A stretch of DNA of 64,000 nucleotides. It comes from Cristatella mucedo (taxonomy: Eukaryota; Bryozoa; Phylactolaemata; Cristatellidae). The position numbers and the translations under genes are program-made. The DNA lies in NCBI GenBank assembly GCA_009760855.2, contig WPIO01000001.1:24197001-24261000 (forward strand), given 5' to 3'. Shown here one piece after another: positions 42,860-53,541 of the stretch (position 1 is its first letter; each line of letters starts with the position of its first letter). Under the pieces are notes generated by a model, which saw only the letters and a list, made by a program, of their open reading frames with translations, made no database searches and had not been told where the DNA came from.

Positions 42860-44130
42860 TGCGCGAAAGCACCGAATTTCGTGCATTGACTGACTCGTTG
42901 TCTATTGTGGCTCATGTGCATGGCCCTACCCACATCAAGGGTCACACACTCGACCAGATTTTCTCATATAACGGCACTTTGTCATCACCAATTATTACCA
43001 AATCCTGCTTATCTGACCACATGCAGATCTCATTCAATCTACAGTGTGTGCCCACCTCCTCCTCTAAAATAACCTGTGAATCGCAAAACCTCAAGACCCT
43101 TGACATCGATGCTGTCCGTGCGAGAACATCCGCTTCACCTCTGCTGCTCAGTCCTCCCTCCGATCTGTCATCATTGATAGATAGCTACAACACGACACTA
43201 GCTGACGCGCTCGACGAGCTTGCACCTCTGACAAAGCGAACTGTGCGCTCCCGCCCAGACGGCCTATGGTTTACTACAGACATTAAACTAGCCAATTCTA
43301 CTAAACGAAAGCTTTAAAAAGCATACAAAAGATCAGGACTCACTGTCCATCGACAGGCATATGAAGACTACTGTAGGTCGTACCAATCGATCCTAGCAAA
43401 AGCCAAGTCTAGCTTCTATAGAAACATTGTTGAATCACAGATGCACAATCCAAAAATGTTGATGTCGACAATAAACCATCTCCTCAACCGTTCCCAGATT
43501 AGCTCCTTACCTGATGATCCTTGTGATGATCTAGCCGATCGCTTCTCTCGATTCTTTGTGCAGAAGATAGACAAGATCAGGGAATCCGTCCCTGCGATGA
43601 CAACCTCCCCACTATAATGCTGTCTCTTCATTCTATGGCTCCAGCCTATCTCTTAGATATACTCCCCCATCAGGCCAAGCATCGTACCACCCGCTTTTCG
43701 GAATCCAACAGTCTACAACTACCTCGTACAAACCTTAAATCCTTTGGAGACTGTGCATTTAGTTCGTATGCTCCCAAAGCCTTGAACTCCCTCCCGACCT
43801 GCGTCAGAACATCTCCTGACCTGACCACATTTAAAAGAAACTTAAAAACACACCTGTTTAGGACAGCATTTAGTGGGTCCCTGTGATTCGTTCTTCATGT
43901 GCTTATGCGTGCTGACACTGTGCATGCTGCCACTAACCACATTTGCATGCTGACCCTGTGCATGTCACCCCTAACCATGTTATTCATTTTGTTTGTTTTT
44001 CAAGCATGATTTTACTTACCATTCAATTGCATTCCCCTTTGCAGCAAATGTTAAGCGCCTAGAAAGAGATTAAGATCTCTGAGGGCGCTTTATCAAGTGC
44101 ATTATAATTATTATTATCATTATTAAACTT
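42860..44130 (+). mobile_element. Family A LINE with internal deletion
   Basis: Opens within the endonuclease (DSLSIVAHVHGPTHIKGHTLD, then SDHMQI) and continues through the linker (YKRSGLTVHRQAYEDYCRSY, KSSFYRNIVESQ, DRFSRFFVQKIDKIR). It then jumps at about 43,617 straight to LHSMAPAYLLDILP and the C-terminal end, hairpin and TTATTATTATCATTATTA tail. The whole RT core is missing. The two surviving blocks are nearly intact (one stop after KRKL), so the deletion probably happened at or near insertion. Confidence 0.85.
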
Positions 44131-45414
44131 GAATCGGCCTCATCATGGGACACGTACACGTGTTGCATTTGATGAGCGTTTGAATTGCGTCATGCTGACG
44201 AGGTAGACCAGGTCAAAAGGAAGTGGATTCAGTAGAATAAGTCCTAACAGGAGGTCCCCTGATAGTTCCTGTCTCCGGCAAGTCGACGAGCATGGATTGG
44301 TCGAGAGCTCCAGCCACTGTCGTCGTAGCTCGAGGAATCGTGGGGCCAGTGAGTCAGCCAATTATTTCGCAACGGCAAGCTCAGGTGATTCAATTTTGTA
44401 AACTGATCTGCCGCCGTCAAAGAGCACGGTGCCTAGTGGACTTCGTGCGTCGCCAGATGATATATCAATCGAGTCCAATTACGTTAACGGGTAGACAAAT
44501 TTCGCTGAGCAGTGGTCTTGGTCCTGCCAGGATCCTGCCACCGATTCTCTCTCTCTCGCACTTCGTGATCATCGGGTCGGTCCTAGATTTTTCGACTGCG
44601 GCTGATGTGCAGCTCAATGCATCCAGTCTCTGCGAGAAGCTGTGTTACTTGCAAACGAATACGCATGCTTCACATTGCTCTTGTGTGGTAGATTTTAACT
44701 GAACAAATAAATGCCAGCTGATAGGGCACCATTATAGAATTCTACAACTTGGAGATTGCGTCACCTTCGCTTGCCGAGACGGTTGTCTAATTTTTATAGG
44801 GTTTCAGATAGTTGAGCGAGACCAGCCGTATGAGTGCTTTTGTCGCCTGCAAAACAGGTCAAGTGGGTTTCTACTTAGCTGATCCATATGGCTGAATAAA
44901 ATGTCCAAAAAAGAGAACGTTGAGATTTCTTGACTCTGTGCTCAATCCAGAAACCTTAATATTCATTTCTGACTGGTGCTCAAGGGCTCGTTTTGAAATC
45001 TACTACCACTAGTGGTCTTTCCAGAGTCGCCTCTGTTTCGGAGTACTGCCTGCAGCAAGTAGTGAAAAAAGTAGCTTGTGCAGATGAAGTAGGTGCAGCG
45101 ACGAAACGATCACAATACGTAAGGGTGTCGCAATGAGGATAATTAGGAGGACCTCTAATCGCTCATCAGGAAATAAATGAGAGGTACGGCTAGTTCCGCG
45201 CCCTAATAAATAATTTCCGCAGCAGACAAGGTAAGAGTCGGTGTTTACTAGCATAACGTCACGTCCCACTGACCGTCTTGCCTTCAGTGGCCATTCTAGT
45301 CCTGAGGAGAATCCTCAAGTCTCGCAACCTTTCCTCTGCTTTCTGCTGCCGCTCTGGCTTTTCTCGACATCTGCGCGGCATCTGCATGTTGCCCGCGCAG
45401 CGGTCGTCAGGGTA
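44131..45414. other. No gene seen
   Basis: Frames of up to 136 codons exist (44,292-44,702) but show no domain, repeat or splice evidence. Confidence 0.35.
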
Positions 45415-45580
45415 GCCGTTCGATCAGCCTGCCGTACCGAGGTGAGTGCTGCAGTTGATCGGGCCCAAACTCTGTAGCCTCAAAGGTCTGCAGCTGATGG
45501 CTGGACGACCAGCAGTGGCCCCCCGCCGTTCAGCTTGCCGTGCGCATTTTCTCGTTAATTCTTTGGAAAGCGATACCAGG
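45415..45580 (+). repeat. Dispersed repeat F, copy 1
   Basis: Aligns with 58,590-58,760; the best block is GGTCTGCAGCTGATGGCTGGACGACC. The same frame gives GLQLMAGRPAVA here and GLQLMTGRPAVA there, so the pair could derive from a coding element. Confidence 0.5.
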
Positions 45581-46680
45581 ATCTTTTGGCGTGGCGACCA
45601 GCTGTGCCGCTACCCAGCCTCTGGTGGCATGACCTCTCTTCTGAGAACTAATCACCCATGTCCTGGTCGTAAAGCCAGACCGGAGCACGCAGTTTTAACG
45701 AGCACGTATAGCTTGACTATTGAGCAGATGCACGTTCAATACTTCCAACGGCTGTTGGCTCACTAAAGCAGTGAACTAATCTTGCATTAGCTACTGCCAT
45801 TCAAGTCTGGGAGCTGCAGCAGAATTTGCAGCGAGATTGCAGCTGTGCTATTTCGTTATCAGGGTTTCCGAAGATAAGCTTATCCAATTCAAGCATTGGC
45901 TCCGCAGCCGTACCCAGGTAAAAAGTCACTGCGACCATACAAAAGCAGAAAGTTGAATATTGATGACCTGTAGACCCGTTTCACGGAGACTTGCAATTAC
46001 TGCTTCAGACGATTGCGAACTGGCTCGTGACGTGACGTATGCTGTGAATTTAGCACTTCCGCGTACTCGGGTTCCACTGCCTTAAAATACCTGCAAATGG
46101 TACGGCTAGCTGGCACGACCTATGGCACTAGCTGGGTGACGACTCTTCGGTGTCGAGTGGAGGCTTGAATTTCAAGGTCGGTGGCTGATGCATCAATACA
46201 CGATATACTCGATTGACGATCTCAACGGTTCTCGATCCCAATAAAACGAGCTGGCTATCAGCTGTAACGGAGAGTCGGGTTACAGGTTGGAGCTTTCATC
46301 CTAAACTGAGAGATACAAATCTATAGCGCAGTTGGACTGCATCGCAAGCGAATAACCACGACAACCGAAAAGAATCGCGATGCTAGAGGAAGTAAAGCAT
46401 TGGAAGAAACTATCTCAAGAAGACATTTACGGTAGCTGCAGGCGGCGGTCACCCCCAAAGCGAATGCAAGGAGGACGATAAATGTAGCTCTCTCCACATA
46501 TCTGCATCTATGGAGAAATTTGGTCATGACCTTGCTCCATTTGTGCCATTCTCTCAGCTGAAGCAGTCAAGCAATAGCCACGATGAAGTCGACCATTCAA
46601 TCTGTCTACGATAAAAGAAAACATCTTTCTGTTTTCCATCTCTTTATTTGAGTGATCTGAGCATCTTCGCTTGCCATATG
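45581..46680. other. No gene seen
   Basis: Unassigned. Confidence 0.3.
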
Positions 46681-46699
46681 TCTCTCTCTCCGTGTCTCT

Positions 46700-46752
<53 letters not shown>
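46681..46752. repeat. CT-rich microsatellite with C tract
   Basis: (TC)n interrupted by CGTG and nine Cs, then about 20 CT units. Confidence 0.9.
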
Positions 46753-46756
<4 letters not shown>

Positions 46757-47637
46757 GACTCTGTCTTCTCATGAGCGCATATAAATAGTAATTTTTCTTG
46801 CCGAAACTAGGTTATTGAAATAAAAAACATTAGTAAAATTCAGTACGTTGACATTTGCAATGTTTTTCACCACTATGAACTCATTTAGTTGGCACAAAAG
46901 CTATATTACGGGAAAATAAATGCGTATACATGGCAGCTAACTGCTGACTTCCTTCGGCATAGATCTTGGCCATAAGTGACCTCACCCTTCAAGATAACAA
47001 TATTGTCATCAAGACCACCTCTCAATGCTGCTACATGCCACTTAGATTTAGAGTGCTCCCTCTTGAAATATTTGCAATGACTCGATTCTGAATTTATACA
47101 AATCAAATACATATTGTTCCGTGATTTTCTCAATTTTACAAACCATTAGCGACTAATTATCAAACATGGTTAACTATGGCAATGGATGATTAGTTTTAAC
47201 ACTAGGAACGTATAAGTACCACGTGGACTTCATGAATGTGCTCCGCCGATTTTAGTCTGAAGACAAGAGATCAGCACACAACTCCCGCCTCGTCTCAAAA
47301 GAAATAGCTAGCTTTCACTTGTGCCTCCTTCGAGCAATCGGATACTGACCCAATTGAAATAAATCTGTTACACAGGGTTTTGAAGATGATAGAACCCTAA
47401 TCGCGCCTTGACAAACAGTTTGAAGTTAATAGTCGTATAAGTAACCGACCGCGTTTATTCGGGATATGCAACAATTATTTCATGATATTGGTAGTTTTTA
47501 CAGTTATCCTGGCTATTTTTGCAGGACATACCTAAGAGCGTACTGACAAACAGACGCATGCTGCATTTTAATGGTGTTACAGCGGAAGTACAGGCATACT
47601 CAAAAGCTGAAAGTACTTTATATTCATCACATCCGTG
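46753..47637. other. No gene seen
   Basis: AT-rich, unassigned. Confidence 0.3.
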
Positions 47638-47702
47638 TCAAAGCACCTTGAGAGAGATTGAGTTCTCTGAGGGCGCTTTATCAAGTGTATTATTATTATT
47701 AG
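47638..47702 (+). mobile_element. Minimal family A 3' end (65 bp)
   Basis: Only the hairpin (cttgagagagattgagttctctgagggcgc) and (TTA)n tail. One of the shortest insertions here. Confidence 0.75.
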
Positions 47703-49689
47703 AGAGCGTAATTCACTGTCTTTCCCCCTAGTGGAGGGGGCTACAATTAGTGGAATTGGACGCGGGAAATAAAAAGTCTTTTTGAAATCGGTCAATATTA
47801 TATGTCCAAAACCCGCAATATTGCCAGTAGAGCGATACTTTAGTGTCACTCTGTGGAAATTCTAAGCCACCGAGGCAGCCACAACCCTAGGCCGACGCTA
47901 GATAAGCAGTTTTTGACAAGCAGCTGCCAATGCCAGTTTCCCCACTAAGCTACACCATAGAGCTATATTTTAGAACTTCATCGCAAAGCTGCGTCGAAGA
48001 GCCTGGCTCTGCGACGGCTTTAGCGCCCAATACTGATATCCTATGCCACACATTATAAGCTGAGCGATTAAGCTACCGTAATGGTGCTCGACTCGTTAAT
48101 GCATAGTCGTTCAAGCTCTCGTTACTTGGGCCAAACGACAGGCTCGGGCGGGTGTGCTTGTAGCAAGCTGTGGCACTTTAGGATCCCAAACGCCTCTGGC
48201 GAAAGTTTGATAGTGCAGGCTGTACAAATATACAGGCGCACGTAATGTGACTTTGCATTGAGACCAGAGAAACTTATAATTGAATAGCTATTTTTATTTC
48301 CTTGAAGGCGGTGCTGGAACTAGGTTTGACTGTATCTGCAATCTATTCTGGCCAGGAAGTGCATTGGGTGTCAGCTAGCTGTCAGCTAAAGGTATCCGGC
48401 ATAGCGAAGCTTTTGCCAAGACGATGCTGCATTTTAAAGCTCACAATATTGACCGCTTATGACTATAGTCGATTCTAATCGTCCCAATCAGAAACCGATG
48501 GTATGAGCTGTCTTTTTTGACACGGTTATCTTATTACCCGCACAATCAAGTCTTTTTCTTCATCGCAGTAAATAGTCCTGGTGTGCAATCCTGTAAATTT
48601 CTGTCGATCTGCTTAAGGAAATACTCGGCTTTCTCTTATTAGAGCCAGATACTTAGTTGGTGGGTCCAGTTACGAAGTCTTGGCTTCATTAAACTACTTA
48701 AATCGGTGAAATGAATGTGCAGTATAGGGATGTTCTACTTAAAAGGCATTTATTGAATACAACGAGTGCGTTCATCTGAGAACTGCCTGCTCATTTGCTC
48801 TAAGAAATCATTCAAACGAAGTGAGTAGTTTGCCAATACTACATTGCTAAAACTAGTGCTTGCCGTCTGCCAATGATTACTATTTTTCAGCATGGTGTAT
48901 TAGCTAGAAAAAAATACACGTCGCACACATTCAAACATGATCTTATTACAGACTAATTTATTTCAGCCCAATAGTCGGTGCTATTGCCAAAACTCTTTTC
49001 CTCCACTCGCCATCCAGAATGAATAAGCGGCTTTCGGTTTTCGTGCGCCACAGCTGAAAGTAACGGGTGTTTTTTCATGTTGATATTCTGCCATCTACGA
49101 AAACTACTGAGCATTGGCGATAGAAACGAACTAAAAAGTTTCGCTATCCCTTACCTACAAAAAGCTTTCCGATTCACTTAATCCCAAGACCCTGTAAGTA
49201 TTTCCCGATTAGAATCAATTCTAGCCTTCACTTTTCCCAACCAACATAAATACTTGCCTCGGGTTTGATTTTTTGAGTGCTCTTTCCTCGCCCCCACAGT
49301 TGCAAGGCTTCCTGTCAAGGTCGAGGCTGCGTGTTGCTAACAAAAATCCAGGCTTCTTTGATGCAAGTACTGCCCTAAGCGAATTACGCAGTGCGAAACC
49401 TCTGTTTTTTCCTGAGACGCACGACGTACGACGAGCTCGAGAGGCTCTGAGGCCCGCTGTGCCGTGATTCCCATTGCATCCGTGCCCGGGCGCCGTTGCA
49501 GAATTGGCGAGCTACGCAATCGTCTAGCCGCTTTACCACCTGCCGCTCGACGAATCCCGGTCCACGGGGCCTCGTAAACAGCGAGCTCGCCCTCGGCGAT
49601 GAGCATACCGACCTCCGCCCTTCCAAAGGCACAGTGAAGGACCATGCAAAAAGGGAAATTTGCACTTTCTGTTTGTTGCGTGAAATGAA
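47703..49689. other. No gene seen (2 kb)
   Basis: No LINE, SINE or supportable coding frame. Overlapping frames near 49,270-49,700 lack recognisable domains. Confidence 0.35.
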
Positions 49690-49803
49690 GTCTGTTGGCT
49701 ACTGAATGAGTACCGAAAGCCGCTTAGGCTATGAGTGCGCTATACAAAACTCTCCTGCGTAACACCCACATGGTACTTGTGCCTTTGTGGAGTTATAGAC
49801 GGA
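49690..49803 (+). mobile_element. Family B 3' end
   Basis: GAGTACCGAAAGCCGCTTAGGC, GTGCGCTATACAAAACTCTCC and TGGAGTTATAGACGGAGATA, 5'-truncated. Its tail leads straight into the ACAT microsatellite. Confidence 0.85.
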
Positions 49804-49930
49804 GATAAATACATACATATGTACATGCATGCATGCATGCATACATACATACATACTTACATTCAAACATACATACATACATACGTATGTACATACATAC
49901 ATACATACATACATACATACATACATACAA
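49804..49930. repeat. (ACAT)n microsatellite grown from a LINE tail
   Basis: ACATACAT units with some ATGC variants. Frames through it translate as artefactual Tyr/Ile/His repeats. Confidence 0.95.
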
Positions 49931-51554
49931 TGCATCCTCAGTTTTTCACGCACTTTGGTCACTCTATTAGCCAAAATTATCAGGTTAACCGTGCCGTGTC
50001 AGCAGATTCGAGCCTCGCTATTGGTTCATGGGAGAAGAATCAAATTTTTGGATTGATGGAGTAGGCAGTTGCTACCAGACGGCCGGAACCTGATCGCCGC
50101 CCGATCCAGCGACCCTGGCGATCCCCCCACACACACACACACCTCAGTGTGACGGCAATCCTAAGCAAGCAGGAAAGGACTACCACACAGACTACCGCAC
50201 ACATTCGATTCCCATTTCAGTCTATTATTTGTTTTACAGAAAATGGGCTTGGAAGCGTCGTTCCCCACGTGACATATGCAATTCCAATTATGCAGAGGAG
50301 GCGATACGGGCTTGCAATAATGTATTGCGTGTAGCGTAACCACTATGGTCAGTCAATAGCCAATCAGCTGCTACAGGACACCACTTCTGCTTGAGCTTCA
50401 CTGGCGAACGATCAAGTACCGAATTGCAAAGCACCTGGATAGTAATTTCATTCTTTTAAGAGGCCATACAAACAAGCCATCATTACGGACAATTGAAATT
50501 CCAGTCTATAACAAAACTGTAACTACAATCATGAAACCTGTTAAGACCTCTTGCATCCAAAACCATGCAGTTGCCTTGCTTAAATTTTCGTATATGGAAT
50601 ATAGTCGAAAATTATATTTGTTTGTTCACCTGCGAGAACGGAGAAATGTGGCCTGTAGCAATATTTGAAATGAATTCTTGCTACGCATCGCAGTCATTAT
50701 TTAAGCCCAAACTAATACTTGGCTAAGGACGTCGTTTTCAGAAAATCTAAATGAATTAGTATATGTAAATCCATATGTATGTAAGCAAAAGCCGTGGGCT
50801 TTTGTGCCCTTGAATAATCGGCTGAGTAAATGCATCACCAGTCTACAGCACCTGGCAGGAGGTAATCGTAGCCTGCTTGTTCCAGATAACTGTTTATTGG
50901 CGAGAGATCGTGTTGCCAAAGTAAGAATGTCAGATCCAATTAATCCTCGTCTAACCCCTGCAAGTGCCGCCAAAGGGGTGTTCTGGTGCCCATGTATTGC
51001 TAGTGCCATGGTAAAACTTGCCAACTTTTCCAGGACAAAATCCAGAGATTGAGCAGAGATTCAGCTAGTATGCGTTTTAGGCCACTTATCACGAAACTTC
51101 CCAACATGGCAAAGATCATTCCCATTGAGAAGAATTCTGAATACACACTCAGACATGTTATGAAAACCTTATACCTCAGTTTTTTATTTCCTTAGCAAAC
51201 AGGATTGTAAAGTTGAAAATGTTTCAGTACCTCACAAGCCATCAAATTGAAATTGCTGAATAACGAAAAATGCCCATTCCTTAGCAATGTATGCACCACA
51301 CTAAATATACGAATCCATAGGAAGCCAGAAATCTAGAGGTAGCGCATTGCAGCAAGACATATCTCAAGAGTAAGAAAACACGTCAAAAGAGAAGTAAGAG
51401 TGCGATATTGTGCTGCCTAATAAGCACAAAAGTCAGGATTGCTCTATCCGATTTTATGGGCGAGACGTAGAGTATAAAACTGTAATTAGAACTTGACCTA
51501 AAACAATAAAAGGCTTATTGAGAGCTATTATATAATGCAGATCAGAGAGAACGC
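49931..51554. other. Mostly unassigned; old LINE-like scrap near 50,390
   Basis: A CA run lies at 50,128-50,143. Bases 50,385-50,450 translate to LLLELHWRTIKYRIAKHL, resembling the ADLHWLPVKxRIxFK block of LINE RTs, but from a different lineage. Nothing else is recognised. Confidence 0.35.
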
Positions 51555-52022
51555 TTGCTTGGAGCTATCTCTTTCATTCACGGTTTCACGGTGCCAGCGT
51601 CTAGTGATACTAAAAAGGTAGTCTATAGCTCTTTCGTTGTATCCACTCCGATCCATGACCGTGGAACAAAAAATATTCAGCAAGGGTTTATCACTAAACT
51701 AAATGCAGACACTGAAACACGACTTTGTCATCAAAGCGTCGAGTTCATTGCGGCGCCTGCATTTCACGACCTAGCTTGGGAGTTGTGTATCCCGAAGAAA
51801 GGCAATCCTAACGGTCACCTGCAATTGCGGGTAGGCCGCAGTCGTTCGGGCTCTTCTGTTGCCATAGAAATGGAGCCGTCGAATTGGCAAGCATTTGCTT
51901 TTAATGAAATGGCCTCACGGTCAATGTATCGAACAGAGCTATCCTCGCTTTCTTTTGATGGCCAGCTTGAAGAATTGTCCAAGAAAATGCAAATGCAAAG
52001 CTGTCGCTGCATCGCAGTCTGA
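51555..52022 (+). other. Unidentified open frame (about 155 codons)
   Basis: The frame has no ATG at its start (open from about 51,522) and could be an internal exon. It lacks repeats and low complexity and has mixed composition (ELCIPKKGNPNGHLQLRVG, LSFDGQLEELSKKMQMQ). A TATAAAA string lies about 80 bp upstream at 51,475. I do not recognise it. It lies just upstream of genes C and A on the same strand. Confidence 0.35.
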
Positions 52023-52190
52023 GATTTTCTAGAGCAGTCGTGGCATGCATAGTCTTGCGAGGCGTGTTGCAGCTTCTGGCCCACGACGAGCCAAAGACGG
52101 GCGTAGTACGATGTTCATCGCTGCCTTTCAAGTCACTCTGAGAACTTCAAGCCCGCAGAATCCTCTCGCATCAAGACTAAAAGCAAAGGG

Positions 52191-52674
52191 ATGGTCTTCA
52201 CTCCGGTCCTTATGATGGTCCTGCCTTTCGTACGTATCACTCTTAGTTCACTTTTCTAAGCACATTCGAGGGATGTTTTAGGCAAGCGGCGGTCTCATTA
52301 AGGAGCGCCAAGCACAAAGTTTGCAGCACAATTGATTCGTTGGGCCGCATTTAAACTCTTAATTGACAACGGGATCTCGGAAGTCATTCCATCCTTATAT
52401 CGACGCCCACCCCAGGCAACACCACATCTTCCAGCAGGCATCGTTGGCGTGCCCTTTGAACTGAACCGAGCTAAATTCCGCCTGGCAAAGTGAAGCGTTT
52501 CCCCGAACTCTGCCGATAGCTGTCGTGCAAAAGTGGGTAGACCCTGCTGGCTCGGTTGTTAATATTCCACAGCCAATCTCCGAATTGGATTCTGAGCTCG
52601 TTTCAAACCTTGCTCGAAGGTTCTCGGGTTGGTTCAAAGTGAAACCGCTCCTGTTTTTCGACGCTCAAAGCTAG
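52191..52674 (+). CDS. Gene C (candidate): small two-exon secreted protein
   Basis: ATG at 52,191 opens exactly 13 codons (MVFTPVLMMVLPF) ending at GTACGT, the same layout as exon 1 of genes A and B. The only phase-0 acceptor I found that keeps a long frame is after GAG at 52,470, giving exon 2 at 52,471-52,674 (LNSAWQSEAF ... LLFFDAQS, stop). The product would be about 80 residues with a plausible signal peptide. The acceptor is weak, there is no clear TATA box, and exon 2 is not similar to those of A and B. If unspliced, the frame stops after VRITLSSLF. A decayed paralogue is equally possible. Confidence 0.3.
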
Positions 52675-52811
52675 GCACGGCAGACCGATTACTGAGATTC
52701 CGATCGCTAATGCTGACCAATCACCGTTCTCGATCCAAATGAAGCAGAGCCCCCAACTGCGCGTGTCCTGTTCGTTGAGCTACTGCCTCGTCGAGCTCGG
52801 GTTTCACTGGC

Positions 52812-52818
52812 TTATAAG
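52812..52818 (+). promoter_or_regulatory. TATA box of gene A
   Basis: TTATAAG in the context CACTGGCTTATAAGCAAAG, about 90 bp upstream of the ATG, with ACTGCCTCGTCG just upstream as in gene B. The 5' UTRs also share AAGTAT(T)CG and CTC(T)CCA strings. Confidence 0.55.
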
Positions 52819-52902
52819 CAAAGGTTGACAGGCAAGACTACAGAGAGCCTCGAGATCCCTGGCTAGTAACTAAGTATCGAGATCACTCTCCACCGTCGCG
52901 CC

Positions 52903-53541
52903 ATGGTCGATGCCAGGTTCGTCTACTTCTTTGCAGTCTCGGTACGTTAAAGTGCTCAACAGCTTCTTCGGCTTTCAGAAGAGTGCTGTTTCCTAGCACC
53001 GAATGCATGGCACGTGCGGCTCATTTCTAAGCAGCGAATTTTCGTGACCGCGTAGGTTGCCCTATCCGCGTTCATGAGCCAGACAACTGCAAGTCCCACG
53101 ATGAGAGTGCCAAGACCGAGGGCAACTACCAAAGCGCTGCCTTCGACGACGATCGGTGTCGACAAAACTAGCACTGCCACTACCACTCTGCTGCTGGAAT
53201 CCGCCAGTGCAGGGTCAGTCGAGACAGACTGTGCCTTGGAGCCTGGGACGAACGCCACACTCGACGGTGGATCACTCGACGACCACAACGACTCGCTGGC
53301 CCAGCAAAATGAAACCACGAGCCTCCCAAATGACGCGTCTATTAATTGCAACGGAGTCAAGTCTGCAACTGAGAAGCCAAGCGAACGGGCTGGGAAAGCT
53401 GACTTGCCAGCCAAGACCAAGACTACGACGGTAACCTTGGGTCCCAACGCCCAGAGACTGACAACGAATCGGCCCCCGAGTACAAAAGGTACTGGAGGGC
53501 GGCCAATGCCCAAGCGAAGGAGGCATATAGGAGGACTTTAG
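52903..53541 (+). CDS. Gene A: two-exon secreted Ser/Thr-rich protein, unknown family
   Basis: Exon 1 is 52,903-52,941 (MVDARFVYFFAVS) with an ATG in good context (GCGCCATGG) and a GTACGT donor. A 114 bp intron ends at CGCGTAG. Exon 2 is 53,056-53,541, phase 0, starting VALSAF. Directly before it the frame has an in-frame TAG that is the acceptor itself, which supports the splice. The joined N-terminus is a good signal peptide, cleaved perhaps after LSA. The mature protein (about 155 residues) is Thr/Ser-rich and has two Cys (ETDCALE, SINCNGV) and three sequons (NAT, NDS, NET). A Thr-rich stretch (KTKTTTVTLG) and a basic end (GRPMPKRRRHIGGL) follow. Gene B shares exon length, phase, FFA motif, promoter layout and composition. 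Secreted mucin-like glycoprotein is an inference; no function is known to me. Confidence 0.65.

Noticed and set aside
46000-46260. Gene A-like promoter near 46.07 kb (ctcgggttccactgcc followed by ttaaaatacc)
   Set aside because: Similarity to the gene A upstream block is short, and no ATG with a hydrophobic 13-codon exon follows at the expected distance.
49384-49460. Another ATG-short-exon-GTACGT unit on the minus strand (MGITAQRASEPLELV)
   Set aside because: The exon is not hydrophobic, is 15 rather than 13 codons, and has no TATA box or matching second exon.
49804-49930. CRISPR array
   Set aside because: A simple 4 bp microsatellite without spacers, in an animal-type genome.
49729-50064. 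Frames with Tyr/Ile/His/Thr or Cys/Tyr/Val repeats
   Set aside because: Translation of the ACAT microsatellite.
53272-53526. Minus-strand frames opposite gene A
   Set aside because: Shadow frames over a biased composition; no start, signal peptide or splice signals comparable to the plus strand model.
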